Notes: generated from the letters alone by a model not told the origin. Positions 10,217 to 21,385 are shown, counted from the first letter of the stretch. The stretch is 64,000 nucleotides of DNA from Acheta domesticus (GCA_031308135.1 JAHLJT010008446.1:162623532-162687531); one strand, 5' to 3'. Made by a program: numbers and translations.

Positions 10217-10795
10217 AACACTACACACTCACCAACAAAAACACTAAATTAATAATTTGTTTATATTAAGGCTTATAATTTAATGAAATGCGTTTTAATT
10301 TAGTGAAATCTAGCGTAAGTAAATATTGTGCATTTTAAGTAAAGATTACCAGAAGAACCTATAATGATCCCAAATTTGTACTTACATGATCAGTTCAAAA
10401 ACATATAAGAATTGTTTTAGAATTTTTAAAAAAATTTTGAAGATAAGCATTTTGAAAAATCTCAAAATCAAAATTTTAAATTAAAAAAAAACTTCTGAAA
10501 TCTAACCCCTGTTGAGTTGAATATCATATAAAAGACCATAAAGAAAGTTGGAAAGTGACACCTTTATCAACTATTCTAATTTTGGAGAGGTTCTACATCA
10601 ATTTAAAAAAATTCGGGAACCCAATTTTGTAAAAATGTTACATGGCTGTATATCACAAAAGGGTGGAAATATTTTACTCAAAATTTGTAAATTTCTTATT
10701 CTTCATTCATACTACCTATGTGTCAAATTTCATCTGAATCTAAAATGGTGAGGTAAAATTTTAATTAAAACTGTGCTGATTTAATGTGGAATGAC
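10215..10795 (+). repeat. Unnamed 500-bp dispersed repeat, copy 1
   Basis: Collinear with 38850-39399 plus 39842-39892. Shared blocks include AAGTAAATATTGTGCATTTT, CCCAATTTTGTAAAA then TTACATGGCTGTAT, GGGTGGAAATATTTTACTCA and TTCATCTGAATCTAAAATGG. No TIR or conserved protein was found. Each copy begins right after a (TAA)n tract. Confidence 0.75.
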
Positions 10796-11481
10796 CCAAT
10801 ATCTTCTATATACTATGTAAGTTCGTAGTAGCCGAGAAAATAATACCAGCTTACTTGCTTCCAAACGAACGCTATGTAGTGTTTTCTAAAATCTTGTAAC
10901 TCCCAAACCCATCTGATAATTCCACAAATACATTAGTAGTAGTACAAAATTCCATAAAATTTAATTAGTTGTTTCTGAGAAAATGGGTCACAAAGTTGCT
11001 TGTTTTAACATTGATGGGATAGGGCCTACCGTCTCACCTTAATACTTTTTCGTTAGGCCATTAAAATCAATTTTTGTGATTTAATCTAAAACACATTAAG
11101 AAATGCATAATATAATATAGAACAAGTTGTGGTAAAACAGTACAAATGTTCTTACATTATTTCTAACTTTTGCAATTTAAGAAATTTCAGAGTTTAATGA
11201 AAATTAAATCTTCGTCATCATTGATTAGGGTACTCTGCCGTATTCCAGAGAAATTGTTTATTTCACGTATTGTAAGTCAATCACAAAAAAATCAAGTTGA
11301 ATACTTCAAAGTGCAACGTGTTTTCACAGTAAAATATCGTCATCGTACAACATTTTTGCTAAATGCGAAACAGATTTCTTAAACTAGTTTGATCCAGTAA
11401 ACAATATTTTCATTTCTTGTGACATTAATTCTTTAAAATTAAGAACTTAATTTGGAGATAAAACTTTAAAAGTTATTTTTT
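10796..11481. other. Unassigned AT-rich stretch
   Basis: No supported gene or known repeat. A short block near 11155-11200 (TTATTTCTAACTTTTGCAAT) resembles sequence just inside the ACTAGTGGTGCT end at 7473, so another old relic may be buried here. Confidence 0.3.
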
Positions 11482-12181
11482 TTAATTCCAATTTTCTTTT
11501 TCAATTTCTTCAGCTAACGTATTGAGGTTTTTATGTGTCAAATTTACTCGAATAATAATTATATTCAACAAGAAACTGCCAAACGTATTTTCAAGAAAAC
11601 AAGCGTGTTTGCAATATGATTCACCATTTGGAAGGATTCCATTATGTAGTTGATGCAAAAGTTTGCCATTTTGACTCCATCGACTGTGTCTATTACACCA
11701 TCGACTGATTGTACTATCGAAATAATTGTCGAATAAACGAGATTCATTGGATTCTATTGTAGTTATGTGGTTACGCTTTCCTTTCAAAGCCGACATAAGC
11801 ATATCGAACCCCCTTTTTTTTAAACAGACCCATCACATCTCGGAAGCTCTATCCAAAACATTAATGTCACCTTCCCTCAATACAGAAAGCAAAGAAAATC
11901 TGCCAACAAACATTCTAAGCATTACATTGATACGCATTGAAATGTCCGGTGACATTTACTACAATACTGCTTGTAGTGCATGTAAGAAAAGGTTTGCACA
12001 AACTTCTTTTGTTTTGCTCCGAGTACGAATTTTGCTGGTAAATATTGTTAGTGCTCTTTTGATGAGGCAGGTCTTGATAAGTTCCAATACACATAATGGC
12101 TAAAAGTTTGTTAAGCAATCTACCTGCAGTAGTACATTGCATTCTGTACAAAACATTTTCTGCGTAAAACCTCGTATCCAA
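11482..12181 (-). pseudogene. Degenerate Harbinger-type transposase, copy 2
   Basis: Same family as 165-870, opposite strand. From 12181 leftwards: IMCIGTYQDLPHQKSTNNIY (first catalytic region, Asp replaced), SLCKPFLTCTT, then a remnant SFRDVMGLFKKKGV in a shifted frame, then MLMSALKGKRNHITTIESNE (about 11740-11802) and CKHACFLENTFGSF near 11580. The RWVVEAVH box with the catalytic Glu is scrambled by frameshifts. Dead copy, no TIRs seen. Confidence 0.65.
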
Positions 12182-12624
12182 TACATTTTGGCTATACCTT
12201 TCAAAACAATAAATTGAAGTAGAAAATATTTTTCACTAATTTTTATAGTCGCTGACCTAAAAGTATCCAAATTTCCACTTCTGAATTTAAATATATTCGA
12301 TGTGATAATCTGAGTAACACGACAATTTGAATTTGAACGAAAATGAAAAGCTAAATAACGAAAATTAATAAAGAATTAATTCTCATATAATTCATTCTCA
12401 TTAATTCTCAATAAATGTTTATATAAATATAAACACTAAAATAAATGTACAGAACTATTTCATTGATGTTCAAAGTATATTTAAACATATAAGTGGTATT
12501 AAAGGCGGACAAGGGGTAAACACAGTTTTTTAATTTTTTTTTAACAATGCCACAGTGGTCGTAAAACTATGAAATATACCACTATTCATTCCAAAAACAT
12601 CCTAAATCAAAATCCTAAAATCAA
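12182..12624. other. Unassigned AT-rich stretch
   Basis: Nothing recognised. No coherent frame and no repeat match within the window. Confidence 0.35.
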
Positions 12625-12762
12625 ACTAGTGGTGCTACCAAAGCATATACTTTCTGGCATTGTTTCTAAATGCTACGTAATATTATACTACAGCATAAAC
12701 CAGCAAAAGTGTTTTCAATCAGCAATTTTTTCCGCTTCGAGACACTAAAGGACGAAACCCAC
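12625..12762 (+). mobile_element. ACTAGTGGTGCT-family left end
   Basis: Starts ACTAGTGGTGCTACCAAAGC and shares with 44062 and 54333 the blocks ATACTTTCTGGCATTGTTTC, CATAAACCAGCAAAAGTGTT and CCGAGACC-like sequence. The corresponding right end could be 17365, which would make a 4.7-kb composite with later insertions. Confidence 0.6.
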
Positions 12763-12960
12763 TTGAACCGCACCGCGCAGCCCAGCGCGGCCCGGCGCAG
12801 ACCCGGCCGAAATCTTTCGCGTGGTTTACTGCTACCTGCCACCTCCGCTCAGCTCCGCTCGGCACCGAACCGCTCCGCCCGGAATGCCTCCCCGAGAATG
12901 AAATCCGGTCGAAGCGGACGGCCAGTACTAGCGCGGAGTGTTGTCTTGGGCATTTGTGAA
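12763..12960. other. GC-rich block
   Basis: About 200 bp rich in CGCGGCCCGGC-like words inside an AT-rich region. A second GC-rich block (14470-14575) carries similar words in the opposite orientation, so the two may be ends of one insertion of about 1.8 kb. No TSD was confirmed. Confidence 0.4.
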
Positions 12961-13296
12961 ATTGGTGAACTTCATGAACTTTGTTAAAATGAGTACTGAC
13001 GAAATGTTAATAGAAGCAGGACTCATATTTTAATTTTAAGATTTCATTTCTATATGATCCTAGTAATTCAGGGTATCATGATAGCAGGAAGAAGGACAAT
13101 GCGTGGCAACAAATTTCTGAAAACTTTCCAGAACTGCCATGTTAGAACTATTGCTTGGTTATATTTTTGCATATACTGTGTTGTCATTAATATTTAAGAA
13201 ATAGTCCCACTTGATTGTAGACAGTTTATGTACATGGATTACATAAAACAAAACATTCATATGGTTTTGCAATAAATTGTCATTGGCATTTAAAAC

Positions 13297-13746
13297 GAAA
13301 TAATTATAGGTGTTATCGTTGCCAACAATAGTTTATTTGAATAGCAGCTTTCGATGGCTTAGCCATAATCATCAGTTTCTAGTATAAGAAATATAAACAA
13401 TTAAAGCATGAGTCAAAAACAAAACATTAGGTTTCAAAGATTACCAATAATTTTAAAACCGAACATTTTATGAAATGAAAGAAATTAAAAAGGGGATGTC
13501 ATTTAATATTACAATAATTTTGAATCAATGCAAGAAAATGGAAGTGTTTTCCTCTGTTACAAAATTTCACCTGTTCAGTTCAATTTCTTGCATAGATCTT
13601 CGAATCCTATTGTTTTGGTTTTGACTCATGTTTTAACTTTTTGTTTATATTTCTTGTACTAGAAAGTGATGATGATGGCTAAGTCACCGAACGGTGCTAT
13701 TCAAATAAACAATATTGTTGGTAATGTCAACGCCTATAATTATTTC
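13297..13746. mobile_element. Foldback MITE with ~150-bp inverted repeats
   Basis: Left arm 13297-13450 and right arm 13597-13746 are imperfect reverse complements. Terminal sequence GAAATAATTATAGGTGTT pairs with GAAATAATTATAGGCGTT from the other end. Matching blocks continue: AACAATAGTTTATTTGAATA, TTTCTAGTATAAGAAATATA, CATGAGTCAAAA. The loop is about 145 bp. No coding capacity and no certain TSD. Confidence 0.85.
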
Positions 13747-14469
13747 ATATTAATTTCCTAAAAATTTTTGTTGCAAATTTTTTTAAAGAGATGAATATGT
13801 TTTTATATAATCCATGAAAGCAGTCTGTCTTTAATGAAGAGGGACTACTGCTTAGATTAGAACTGTTGCTGTACGACTATGTACTGAACGCGCTAATGGT
13901 CGAATGGTCGACGAGTGAGCTCGTGCTCACCATTCATTTCAATTGTTTCTATTACAAGTTATAATAACAATAGATTCTTGAAATTCCATCTAGCTTCCTA
14001 GCAATGTATTGCGAGCACCACACTGAAGTATTGCAAACAATTCCCTGTCATTGTTGGTATAAGTTAAAGCTGTATAAAACAGTTTTAATTGTCGTGATAT
14101 TATTTGTGTCTCGTATATTAGCAGTAATCCAGAAGAGGTCGCGTCTTGCCTACGTTACAGGTCGCCTGGGAGAAAAGGGGCCTCAGAGAAATTTTCGTTC
14201 TTGAGAGGTTTTTTTAACATTAATAAATATAATTCGGTATTTATGTGACAGATGTATCCTTAACTTCGTTTATCGAGTTCTTTTTCTTTTAAAATTGTTA
14301 TTATTATTATTATTAATTTGTAAAATTCATTAAACATTTATTGGTGCATTAAATCATTATTTTTTTCTTTTGCGTAAAGCAAAAAATTATTGCACGGTAA
14401 ATTTTAATAACAGAAAGAATGTGAAAACTTCATCAATCATTGTTTGCACAATGTTTACAAACAAACAAT

Positions 14470-14575
14470 ACTGGGCCGGGTCGGAGAGAACCGGCCGTAA
14501 TTGTGAGTCAGAGGCCGGGCCGAGCGGGGCCGAGCCGCGCGGGGCGGTTCCGTGCCGAGCCGGGAACTCAAAATC
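14470..14575. other. GC-rich block with GGGCCGAGC repeats
   Basis: Contains reiterated GGGCCGGG and GGGCCGAGC words. See the block at 12763-12960, whose reverse complement has similar wording. No ORF of note. Confidence 0.4.
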
Positions 14576-14662
14576 GGTTCCTAGCTTAAGGCTAAATGTA
14601 CCGACACTAGTTCAATTTGCCGCCACCACGTGGCAGCACCAAAATTACAAAAATGTACTTTA

Positions 14663-14945
14663 CCGATAACGTCTGAACAAACGGTCCGATTTTCGATCTG
14701 TGAAAGGCATTTGATTCTTTTTTAAAATAGAATTTACGTTACGAAGCCCTTTTCCCAAAAAACTAGCAGAAACTCGCTTTTAATTTTTTCTCGTACTTCC
14801 GGAAACAATTTAAAATATGTGGGCTTATAGCGCAATGACGACAAGCTTCCAGAATACAACGCCGTGTCAAACATGCAAATCGAATAAATAGGAGCGGCGG
14901 AAAGTCAAATTTCGAAAAAAAACTCACCCCAAGCTAGGCACTCCG
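14663..14945 (-). repeat. Dispersed repeat R-YKP, copy 1
   Basis: On the minus strand one frame reads ICMFDTALYSGSLSSLRYKP then TYFKLFPEVREKIKSE. The copy at 21089-21385 (plus) reads ICMIDTALDSGSLSPSRYKP then TFFKLFPEVREQFKK. Nucleotide identity is high across about 280 bp. Function unknown; see the separate finding. Confidence 0.7.
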
Positions 14946-15355
14946 CTTATGCTTCCGTCACTTCGCATCTCAATGTATTTTTTCCCCACATATGAAACTA
15001 GTGATTCTGTAATAGGGGCAAACGGTCTCGTATCATCTTTAATAGTAGTATAAAACTAGTATCTTATTTACATATTCCGCCTTCCTTCGAATACCATCAT
15101 AAGAATGTCTGAGGTATCACTCAAAATACCGATTCCGATTTGGAATTGATTTCAAAAAGAAAATTACTAAAAAACTAATTGTGTAAATATCACTCATATT
15201 CCATCTCCTCACATCGTATTTGAGATATATTTTACTTCTAAGATCTTCCATTATCATTCCACTACCGGAAAGAACAAGCAGGGATAACGCAAGAGCTCTT
15301 TTATCCAACGACTCGATTTTTCATTTCAAAACGGTGTTTGTCACCTTGATAAAAT

Positions 15356-15590
15356 TCACCTGGTTAATCCCTTTTTCCAAGTAAAATATCGAATTTTTAA
15401 AATGTTTTTTTTACTTTCGGACAAATTTGAAAAAGTGGTAAAATAGCGCGCTGGCGAGATGCACCCTGAATCTAACGCCATATCATACACTGAAATCGGA
15501 TAAATAGACTTCTCTAGTCTTGTAGAAAACAGATCTTCAGTTACGTCAAAAGTCTCTTTCGTGGTACTGCTCGACGATCTCATGGCTAAA
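15356..15590 (-). repeat. Dispersed repeat R-YKP, divergent copy 2
   Basis: A 75-codon minus-strand ORF contains ISVYDMALDSGCISPARYFT followed by TFSNLSESKKNILKIR, aligning with the 14663 and 21089 copies at the peptide level better than at the DNA level. Product not recognised. Confidence 0.5.
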
Positions 15591-16138
15591 GTCCGGGTTT
15601 TAATTTAATTACATACGTTTTGTCTACTGTTCTGATTTTGTTATCTAGCAATCCTATCAAAATATCTAATTCGTTAAATATCTTTCTCGTTACATATTTT
15701 GTAATGTATTACGTATTTTACATATTTTGCTGATCATTTAATTTATTACCATTATATTTACCATTACCATTATATTTATTATTTGCTAATCATTCTCATA
15801 GTTTTACAAATCTACCAAATGTTCTTGAAATTATTTCCGGAAATATATTTAATTTATTTTGAAAAATAGTTTTTATTTAAATATGTGTTTATATTTTAGA
15901 AATGATCATATTTTGTCTTATACTAATTCAGAATTGCTGACATCCCTAGTTGCTGCACGTAAAGATTTCGAACAGAGTGCTTCACCGTGATACTTTGTTC
16001 GTCCCTGAGTTTTCTATGTGTGTCTCTTTGTTTTCATTGCTGATAGAAGTACAAAAACAGTTGACAAAAAAGTAGTTACTTCTAAATTCGATATAATTAA
16101 TATTTTATTAATGGAATTTCAAATTGTGAACATTTATT

Positions 16139-17365
16139 TTACTTTATCTCTCTTCTCAATCTTCGTACGAAGAGAAAGTTATATCGTGCACAGGAAAACT
16201 CTCATTGCCGAGTCCTGGTAACGAAAATGTGGATAAATCCTCTTGCTGTATAGTAAATTACTTCCTGTAACTCGTGGTGTATGTGAAGAATCCATGTTTT
16301 GTGAGTCCTTAATACAAAAAAATTGATTGACGCAAAAACGTCCGTCCGTGTGTCTGATGTATATGAACAACACTAGCGTTTACACTATGCGTACGAATTT
16401 TTCCAAACTATAAAAAAGAAGCTGTCGATCTACTCTGAGTCGACGTTCTGCGATTTTCAGAAACGTTCATTACTTTTTGGAGATACATTACACGAATCCA
16501 CCCGGATATTTTCAAAATTTTCTCAAATATGGCTCCAATTTTTTTCTTTATATTTTTCGTATGTATGTATGTATAACTTTTTTGACTGTCCTGTAACGTC
16601 GTTTATATTTACATTATCAGCGATTTGTTAACACTATTACATTTATGAGCACATATACTTTAAATTATATCATTTAAAGTTTTTCGAAAACTCAAAAGTT
16701 TTCTTTGGAAACGAACTCGAAATTTCGCATTTTCAGAAACGCTCAAACGCCATTTTTTCAAAAACGGTTCCAAATTTCTTGTTCAAATTTTTTGTTCAAT
16801 TTTTTTGTTCAAACTTTTTGTATGAATAGTGAGAAATGCACTGTCTAAGGAAACAAAAAGTTTTTGTTGTATTATTTTGTTCGTTTTTTCATAAATTTAC
16901 ACAAATGAATTTTTTAAATATTTCGCATGCCTTGCAATTCGCAGCGATTTCTAAACATTATTGCATTTGTGGGTGGAAGAGCTTAAAATATCTTCCAATA
17001 AAGTTTTTAAAAATCCCTCAAGATTCCTGTGAATAAGGGCTTCATATTTCGCAGACAAAGACGCTTAAACAGCCTTTTCTTAAAAACTGAATGAAAATTG
17101 ACGTAAAGGTCAAGGTTTCAGTCTTCTTTAATATTCTAAAAGCAATATTTTGAATCTACCATTAGGAAACCGAAAAATTGAAAAAACCTCCAAAAATGTA
17201 GGGCTGCGTTAGACGGCAGGTGGCAAGATGGGGTAAGACCATAAAGCTAGCCCATGCCAACAAAATAGAAAAAATTACTACGATAAAGTTTGAATAGCTA
17301 GCCGACACCATAGGAAATTGCAAACTAATACGGGAAATTCTGTGCCATTCTGTAGCACCACTAGT
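16139..17365 (+). mobile_element. Hairpin/GACG repeat family (H), copy 1
   Basis: The left end has a CTTCGTACGAAG hairpin leading into GAGAAAGTTAT. Then come ACTCGTGGTGTATGTGAAGA, a CGTCCGTCCGTG microsatellite, CACTAGCGTTTACACTATGC, AT-rich text with repeated TTTTCAGAAACG words, a GGCAGGTGGCAAGATGGGG block, and the right end CTGTGCCATTCTGTAGCACC + ACTAGT. No protein is encoded. The same order recurs in the other H copies. Class II by its terminal symmetry with other families is a guess. Confidence 0.6.
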
Positions 17366-17366
17366 T

Positions 17367-18800
17367 ACTTTCTCGTGTACGTAGTCTAGAGAAAGTTATG
17401 TAATGCTGCGGAAAATCGATTTCGAGATTTCAACGGAAATACATGTTTTGGGGTCCCCTGATACCGAAAGGGTGTGTGTGTTTTTAACGTCCGTTCGTCC
17501 GTCCCTCTGTCTGTGTCTGTCTGTCTGGTGTATGTGAACATCACTAGCGCCTAAACTATGCCTAACATTTTTGCTAAACTAAATAAACCCCTGTCGATCT
17601 CGCCTGAGTCTGCGGTTTTAAAAAACAATCATTAATATTTGGGTGTACTTTATATTAAGCCCCAGGGACAGTTTCAACATTTTCTCAAAAATGGCAACCA
17701 GGATAGGTGGCTTAGTGCATCAACTGATGTCACTGCAACGCTTCTGACCTAGAGGTCCTAGGTGCGATTCCCTACGGCGGCAGAATTTTCGACACTAGCT
17801 TGTCAGCTAGGTTGAATTCAGTCCCTGTCTAGAGGAAAATTCTAGAGGTCGGCTTCTCTGATCGGTAGTTTTCCGTGGTTTCTTCGATCAACACCAGGCG
17901 AATGCCGGAGCAGTACCCTAACAAACGGACCACGGACCGCGCGCGATCTTTCCTTCCTCTTCCTTGTCCTATCTTCACACACACACACACACACACACTT
18001 ACACTAACTTGCACAACGCTACCACACATGCTGGGAGACCAGTGGGAGGATTGTGACTTGTCCCTGCTGTGGGCGGTGCACTGCTGGTGGAAGATGCCTG
18101 GTTGGGAAAGAACCCCGCAAGCCGACAGGTAGATCGGTCGGTGATTTAGAGCTTGCTGGGATGGTGCCCCGCTGGTGGCAGATACCTGGTTGGGGAAACT
18201 CCGCTAGTGGACGGAAGGTCGGCGCCGGATCTCGCCATCCAGCGGAGAACATTACCTCCACTTCCCGACGAAATAAACATGCCCTACACTTGCGGAACTA
18301 AAGACCAGTAATTGACGCGCCCGAAGTCAGTAACAATCAATCAAAAATGACTCCAAATGTTTTTCTTAAATTAATTCTAAGAATAAAGTAAAATACGCTT
18401 ATAAAGGTGGCGTAGAACTTAATTTCATTGTTGACTCTGATTTTTGGAAAATTGCAAAAGTAAGAATTTTTTCGGTGCCTGCCTACAACTACAAAATTGA
18501 AGATAGAGATTTTTCCTTAAAATATTTGTTCTCCATACTTAGTTCTTTCAATAAGGTTATGTACATTTTTTTGAAACTTTTAGTAGTTTTTGCGCAATAT
18601 TGCGGGCAATATGTGCAAGTTTAAAAAATTACAAAAAAAAGATTTTCTCAGAAACGGTTCCAATTGTTTTCTTTAAACTTTTGGAAAGGATAGTGGCTAA
18701 TGTACTCTATGAGATGACATAAACGCCATATTGCTCTATTCTTTTGTGTTTTCAAAAATTACAAAAATGTAATTCTTTAACTAGCCTTTCATTTCGTAAA
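17367..18800 (+). mobile_element. H family copy 2, split by a SINE
   Basis: Begins TTACTTTCTCGTGTACGTAG directly after copy 1 (17365). CGTTCGTCCGTCCCTCTGTC and CACTAGCGCCTAAACTATGC follow. The copy is interrupted at 17693 by a full SINE and resumes at 18350 (GACTCCAAATGTTTTTCTTA) up to about 18800. The right end is missing. Confidence 0.6.
17694..18340 (+). mobile_element. SINE-A, full-length copy with TSD
   Basis: A tRNA-like head carries a Pol III A box (TGGCTTAGTGC, near 17712) and B box (GGTGCGATTCC, 17760-17770). The body has ATTCTAGAGGTCGGC, the CGGACCGCGCGCGATC block and a (CA)n tract at 17976-17998; the 3' part has GGTCGGCGCCGGATCTCG and ends in an AATC-like tail. The 9-bp duplication TCAAAAATG flanks it at 17685-17693 and 18341-18349, and restores a continuous H-family sequence when removed. 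The element relies on LINE machinery for mobility. Other copies: 5386, 7078, 21690 (minus), 48402. Confidence 0.85.
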
Positions 18801-18933
18801 TATTTTCATTACGTAGCGCCTGCCTTGCCTGCCCGTCCGTTGCAGGCCGCCGGGACTATTAGTACTGCTGTCTCGGCGTTGAGGGAGCGGTCCCTCCCCC
18901 ACCGGGCGGATGATGTGGGCCGCCGCGGCGGCG

Positions 18934-21088
18934 CACAGTGTGTAATTTTGGCCATCTACGGGGCAGAAAGTCTAATAGCAAAAATTAAAGAATTGAACAC
19001 GATTAAATCAGTTTATAATTTACTAAATTATTCAAAAAGCTAAAATATTACAAATTTTATACAATACAACTCGCTAGAACAACATTTTTAGTATTTGAAA
19101 TACGTTAATATAGAATAAAATTGTACGTTGATTTTACAGAACAATAGAGAAATAATGTGTGTGTATATATATATACACATAATTTTGACACAGTATTGCA
19201 ATTTTTACCATAAAAAATGAAATCATACATTAGACAATATATACGAAAATACGAGAGAAGTATACAAGAAACATGTGCTGAAACACGAACCGCACATATG
19301 AAAATAATGAACTTATTCAGAATCACTGATGGTATCAGAAGAATCTCCTTGATCATCTGTATCTGCTGGTGATTGATCAATTAGTAGAAAATCAAAACCT
19401 ATTCATTAATATTATTCTTTCTGTGTTTTGGAGGAACCCGTAAACTAGCTGTACATGGATCAGACGTAATAAGAAATCTGTTCAGCATATTGTGTAATAG
19501 TGTCGATTCTGGAGGTCTTTTGAAAACACCAATTTTATTAATCTGCAGAATTTAGTGGAAGAGGGAAAGGATTTTTCCAAATAACGTATTTTGAATTGTC
19601 CGAATCACAGTGCATATCCAAAGGAACAGAAATACCAAAAAAAAAAACTTTCGTCACTGAAATGTTGCTGAGGAAACCTCTTTTTGTATCGATTCTGTCC
19701 CGTACCATCACAGCCCCATTTCATGATAATGCTAATATTACATTTTTTGTCCATCGCAATTTCTCAAACACCTCTCGGGTTTGACGAAAAAGATGAATTG
19801 TTTGGTCAATAAGTGACTGCACAGGTATTTCTGCTGAGATTTGTGTAATCACAGCAGCTTGTGTATAGTGTTTTGGATTCTTTCACTTTATAATGTGGGC
19901 AAAATTTACCATTTAATATTTTTGCTTGCTGACGTAGAAGTTGATAATGGCGACTAGACATATAGACATGCACCATTCACGTCAGCGCCTGTTCGGTTAT
20001 AGCTCTGATTTCTGAAACAAGGACCATCAAGCCTTCTTAATAACAGTTTCTCGATTTGGTGATGCAGTGGATAATTGATACTATTGCTGCCGAATCCCTT
20101 TTCCTTTCTTTCCTGAACTACATGCCTACGGCCATTCTTGGCACTTCACTGCTTGAATGTAGGTGGTGTTTAACTTTCTGCCTCTTAGTTCTCGGAGCAC
20201 AATCAACAAAATGGCCGGCCAATTACAGTACGGGAAGTTTCTGCTAATTCTGGAAATGTGGGCATTGTCGGAAATATTTTCAAATATTATTTCCCCATCG
20301 AGACAAGAAGAATTGAAACGAATAAAACGTCCTTTATACCTCCCTATTTTCTCCTACGTAATACTAAGTGTTTGGCAAAATTTCTTTACTTTGTGTTTTT
20401 ACACACTGTAAAGCACTCTCCAAATTTGTTGCATTTTTCATTTCTTGCAAAGTATGTGCGAATAAAGCACCTGTCTTTGCATTTTTATGTTTTGTAACCC
20501 ATATTTCGAAGAGTGCCCTCCGGAAAAACGAATGCAACATTCTGTAAATAATGGAAAAATTAATACATTCGCAACAATTCGCAACATTTTTTTCAATGTT
20601 TGGCTTCCCAAAAGTACCTGCTTGAATACCAATTTGGTCCCAAAGTGGTTCTCCAGGGTTCTCTAAACTAAAACCCTCGATTAATTTTTGGAATTGTGTT
20701 TCCTGTAAGATAAAGAGTACGTACTTTTCAAGAGGTCCTTACAAGTTGTTGGAAAATGGATTTCAAAAACCAAAGGTACCAATGGAAAGAAAAAACTATA
20801 CAGATTGAATTTTTGAAATAGCTGGGACTTTGAATATATCATCAGACACACGCACCGGACAAGCGAAAACGCTGCACTGAAATGATTGAATCCAAGCGGT
20901 GCCGCCACGGACGAGTTGATACATGTTCAGACAAGCATTTCCTGTACTTCGGAGAATTTCTAGTGAAATCTATACCGTTGCCATGTGGTTTGAACATCCT
21001 TCTACTGAAATAAATAACAAATTACACGTTCTGGTCAAGTTGAAAATTTGACTTTCTGCCCCGTAGATGGCCAAAATTACACACTGTG
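18934..21088 (-). mobile_element. Transib (RAG1-like) transposon relic
   Basis: Perfect 39-bp inverted termini lie at 18934-18972 and 21050-21088, each starting CACAGTGTGTAATTTTGGCC. The 5-bp target duplication CGGCG flanks both ends (18929-18933, 21089-21093). A 5-bp GC-rich CGNCG duplication and CAC-starting termini are Transib hallmarks. Minus-strand remnants of the transposase confirm it (19500-19880). The element is 2.16 kb, shorter than autonomous copies of about 3 kb. It inserted into an older dispersed repeat (R-YKP). Confidence 0.85.
19500..19885 (-). pseudogene. Transib transposase fragment (RAG1 core-like)
   Basis: Transib transposases cut DNA at their TIRs by a RAG1-like DDE mechanism. 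Reading leftwards: ITQISAEIPVQSLIDQTIHL, REVFEKLRW, then KWGCDGTGQNRYKKRF (19676-19724), whose CDG box carries the first catalytic Asp as in RAG1 (codon at 19707-19709). A frame change gives GISVPLDMH and YVIWKNP; another gives PSSTKFCRLIKLVFSKDL (to about 19513), the typical IWKNP-SSTRFCRPI stretch. At least three frameshifts or stops are present. The parts with the remaining catalytic Asp and Glu were not found. Not functional. Confidence 0.75.
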
Positions 21089-21385
21089 CGGCGGCGTGGA
21101 AGGGGGAGTGGGGTGAGGTGTTTTCCGAAATTTCACTTTACGACGCTCCTATTCGTCCGATTTGCATGATTGACACGGCGTTGGATTCAGGAAGCTTGTC
21201 GCCATCGCGCTATAAGCCCACATTTTTTAAATTGTTCCCGGAAGTACGAGAACAATTTAAAAAACGAGTTTCTGTTAATTTGTGTGGAAAAGGGATTCGT
21301 AGCGTAAATTCTATTTTAAAAAGGAGTCAAATGCCGTTTACAGATCGAAAGTCGGACCATTTGTTCAGATGTTCTCGGTAAAGTA
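21089..21385 (+). repeat. Dispersed repeat R-YKP, copy 3
   Basis: Collinear with the reverse complement of 14663-14945. It encodes an open frame from the Transib end onward: APIRPICMIDTALDSG, RYKPTFFKLFPEVREQFKK, then QMPFTDRKSDHLFRCSR. The Transib element interrupts its left side. Confidence 0.65.

Noticed and set aside
12670..12987. A 105-codon Arg/Ser-rich ORF
   Set aside because: It spans the junction of a repeat end and a GC-rich block, with composition-driven openness and no family signal.
17875..18301. Overlapping ORFs of 80-85 codons on both strands
   Set aside because: They lie wholly in SINE-A; open frames come from its GC-rich, repeat-derived sequence.
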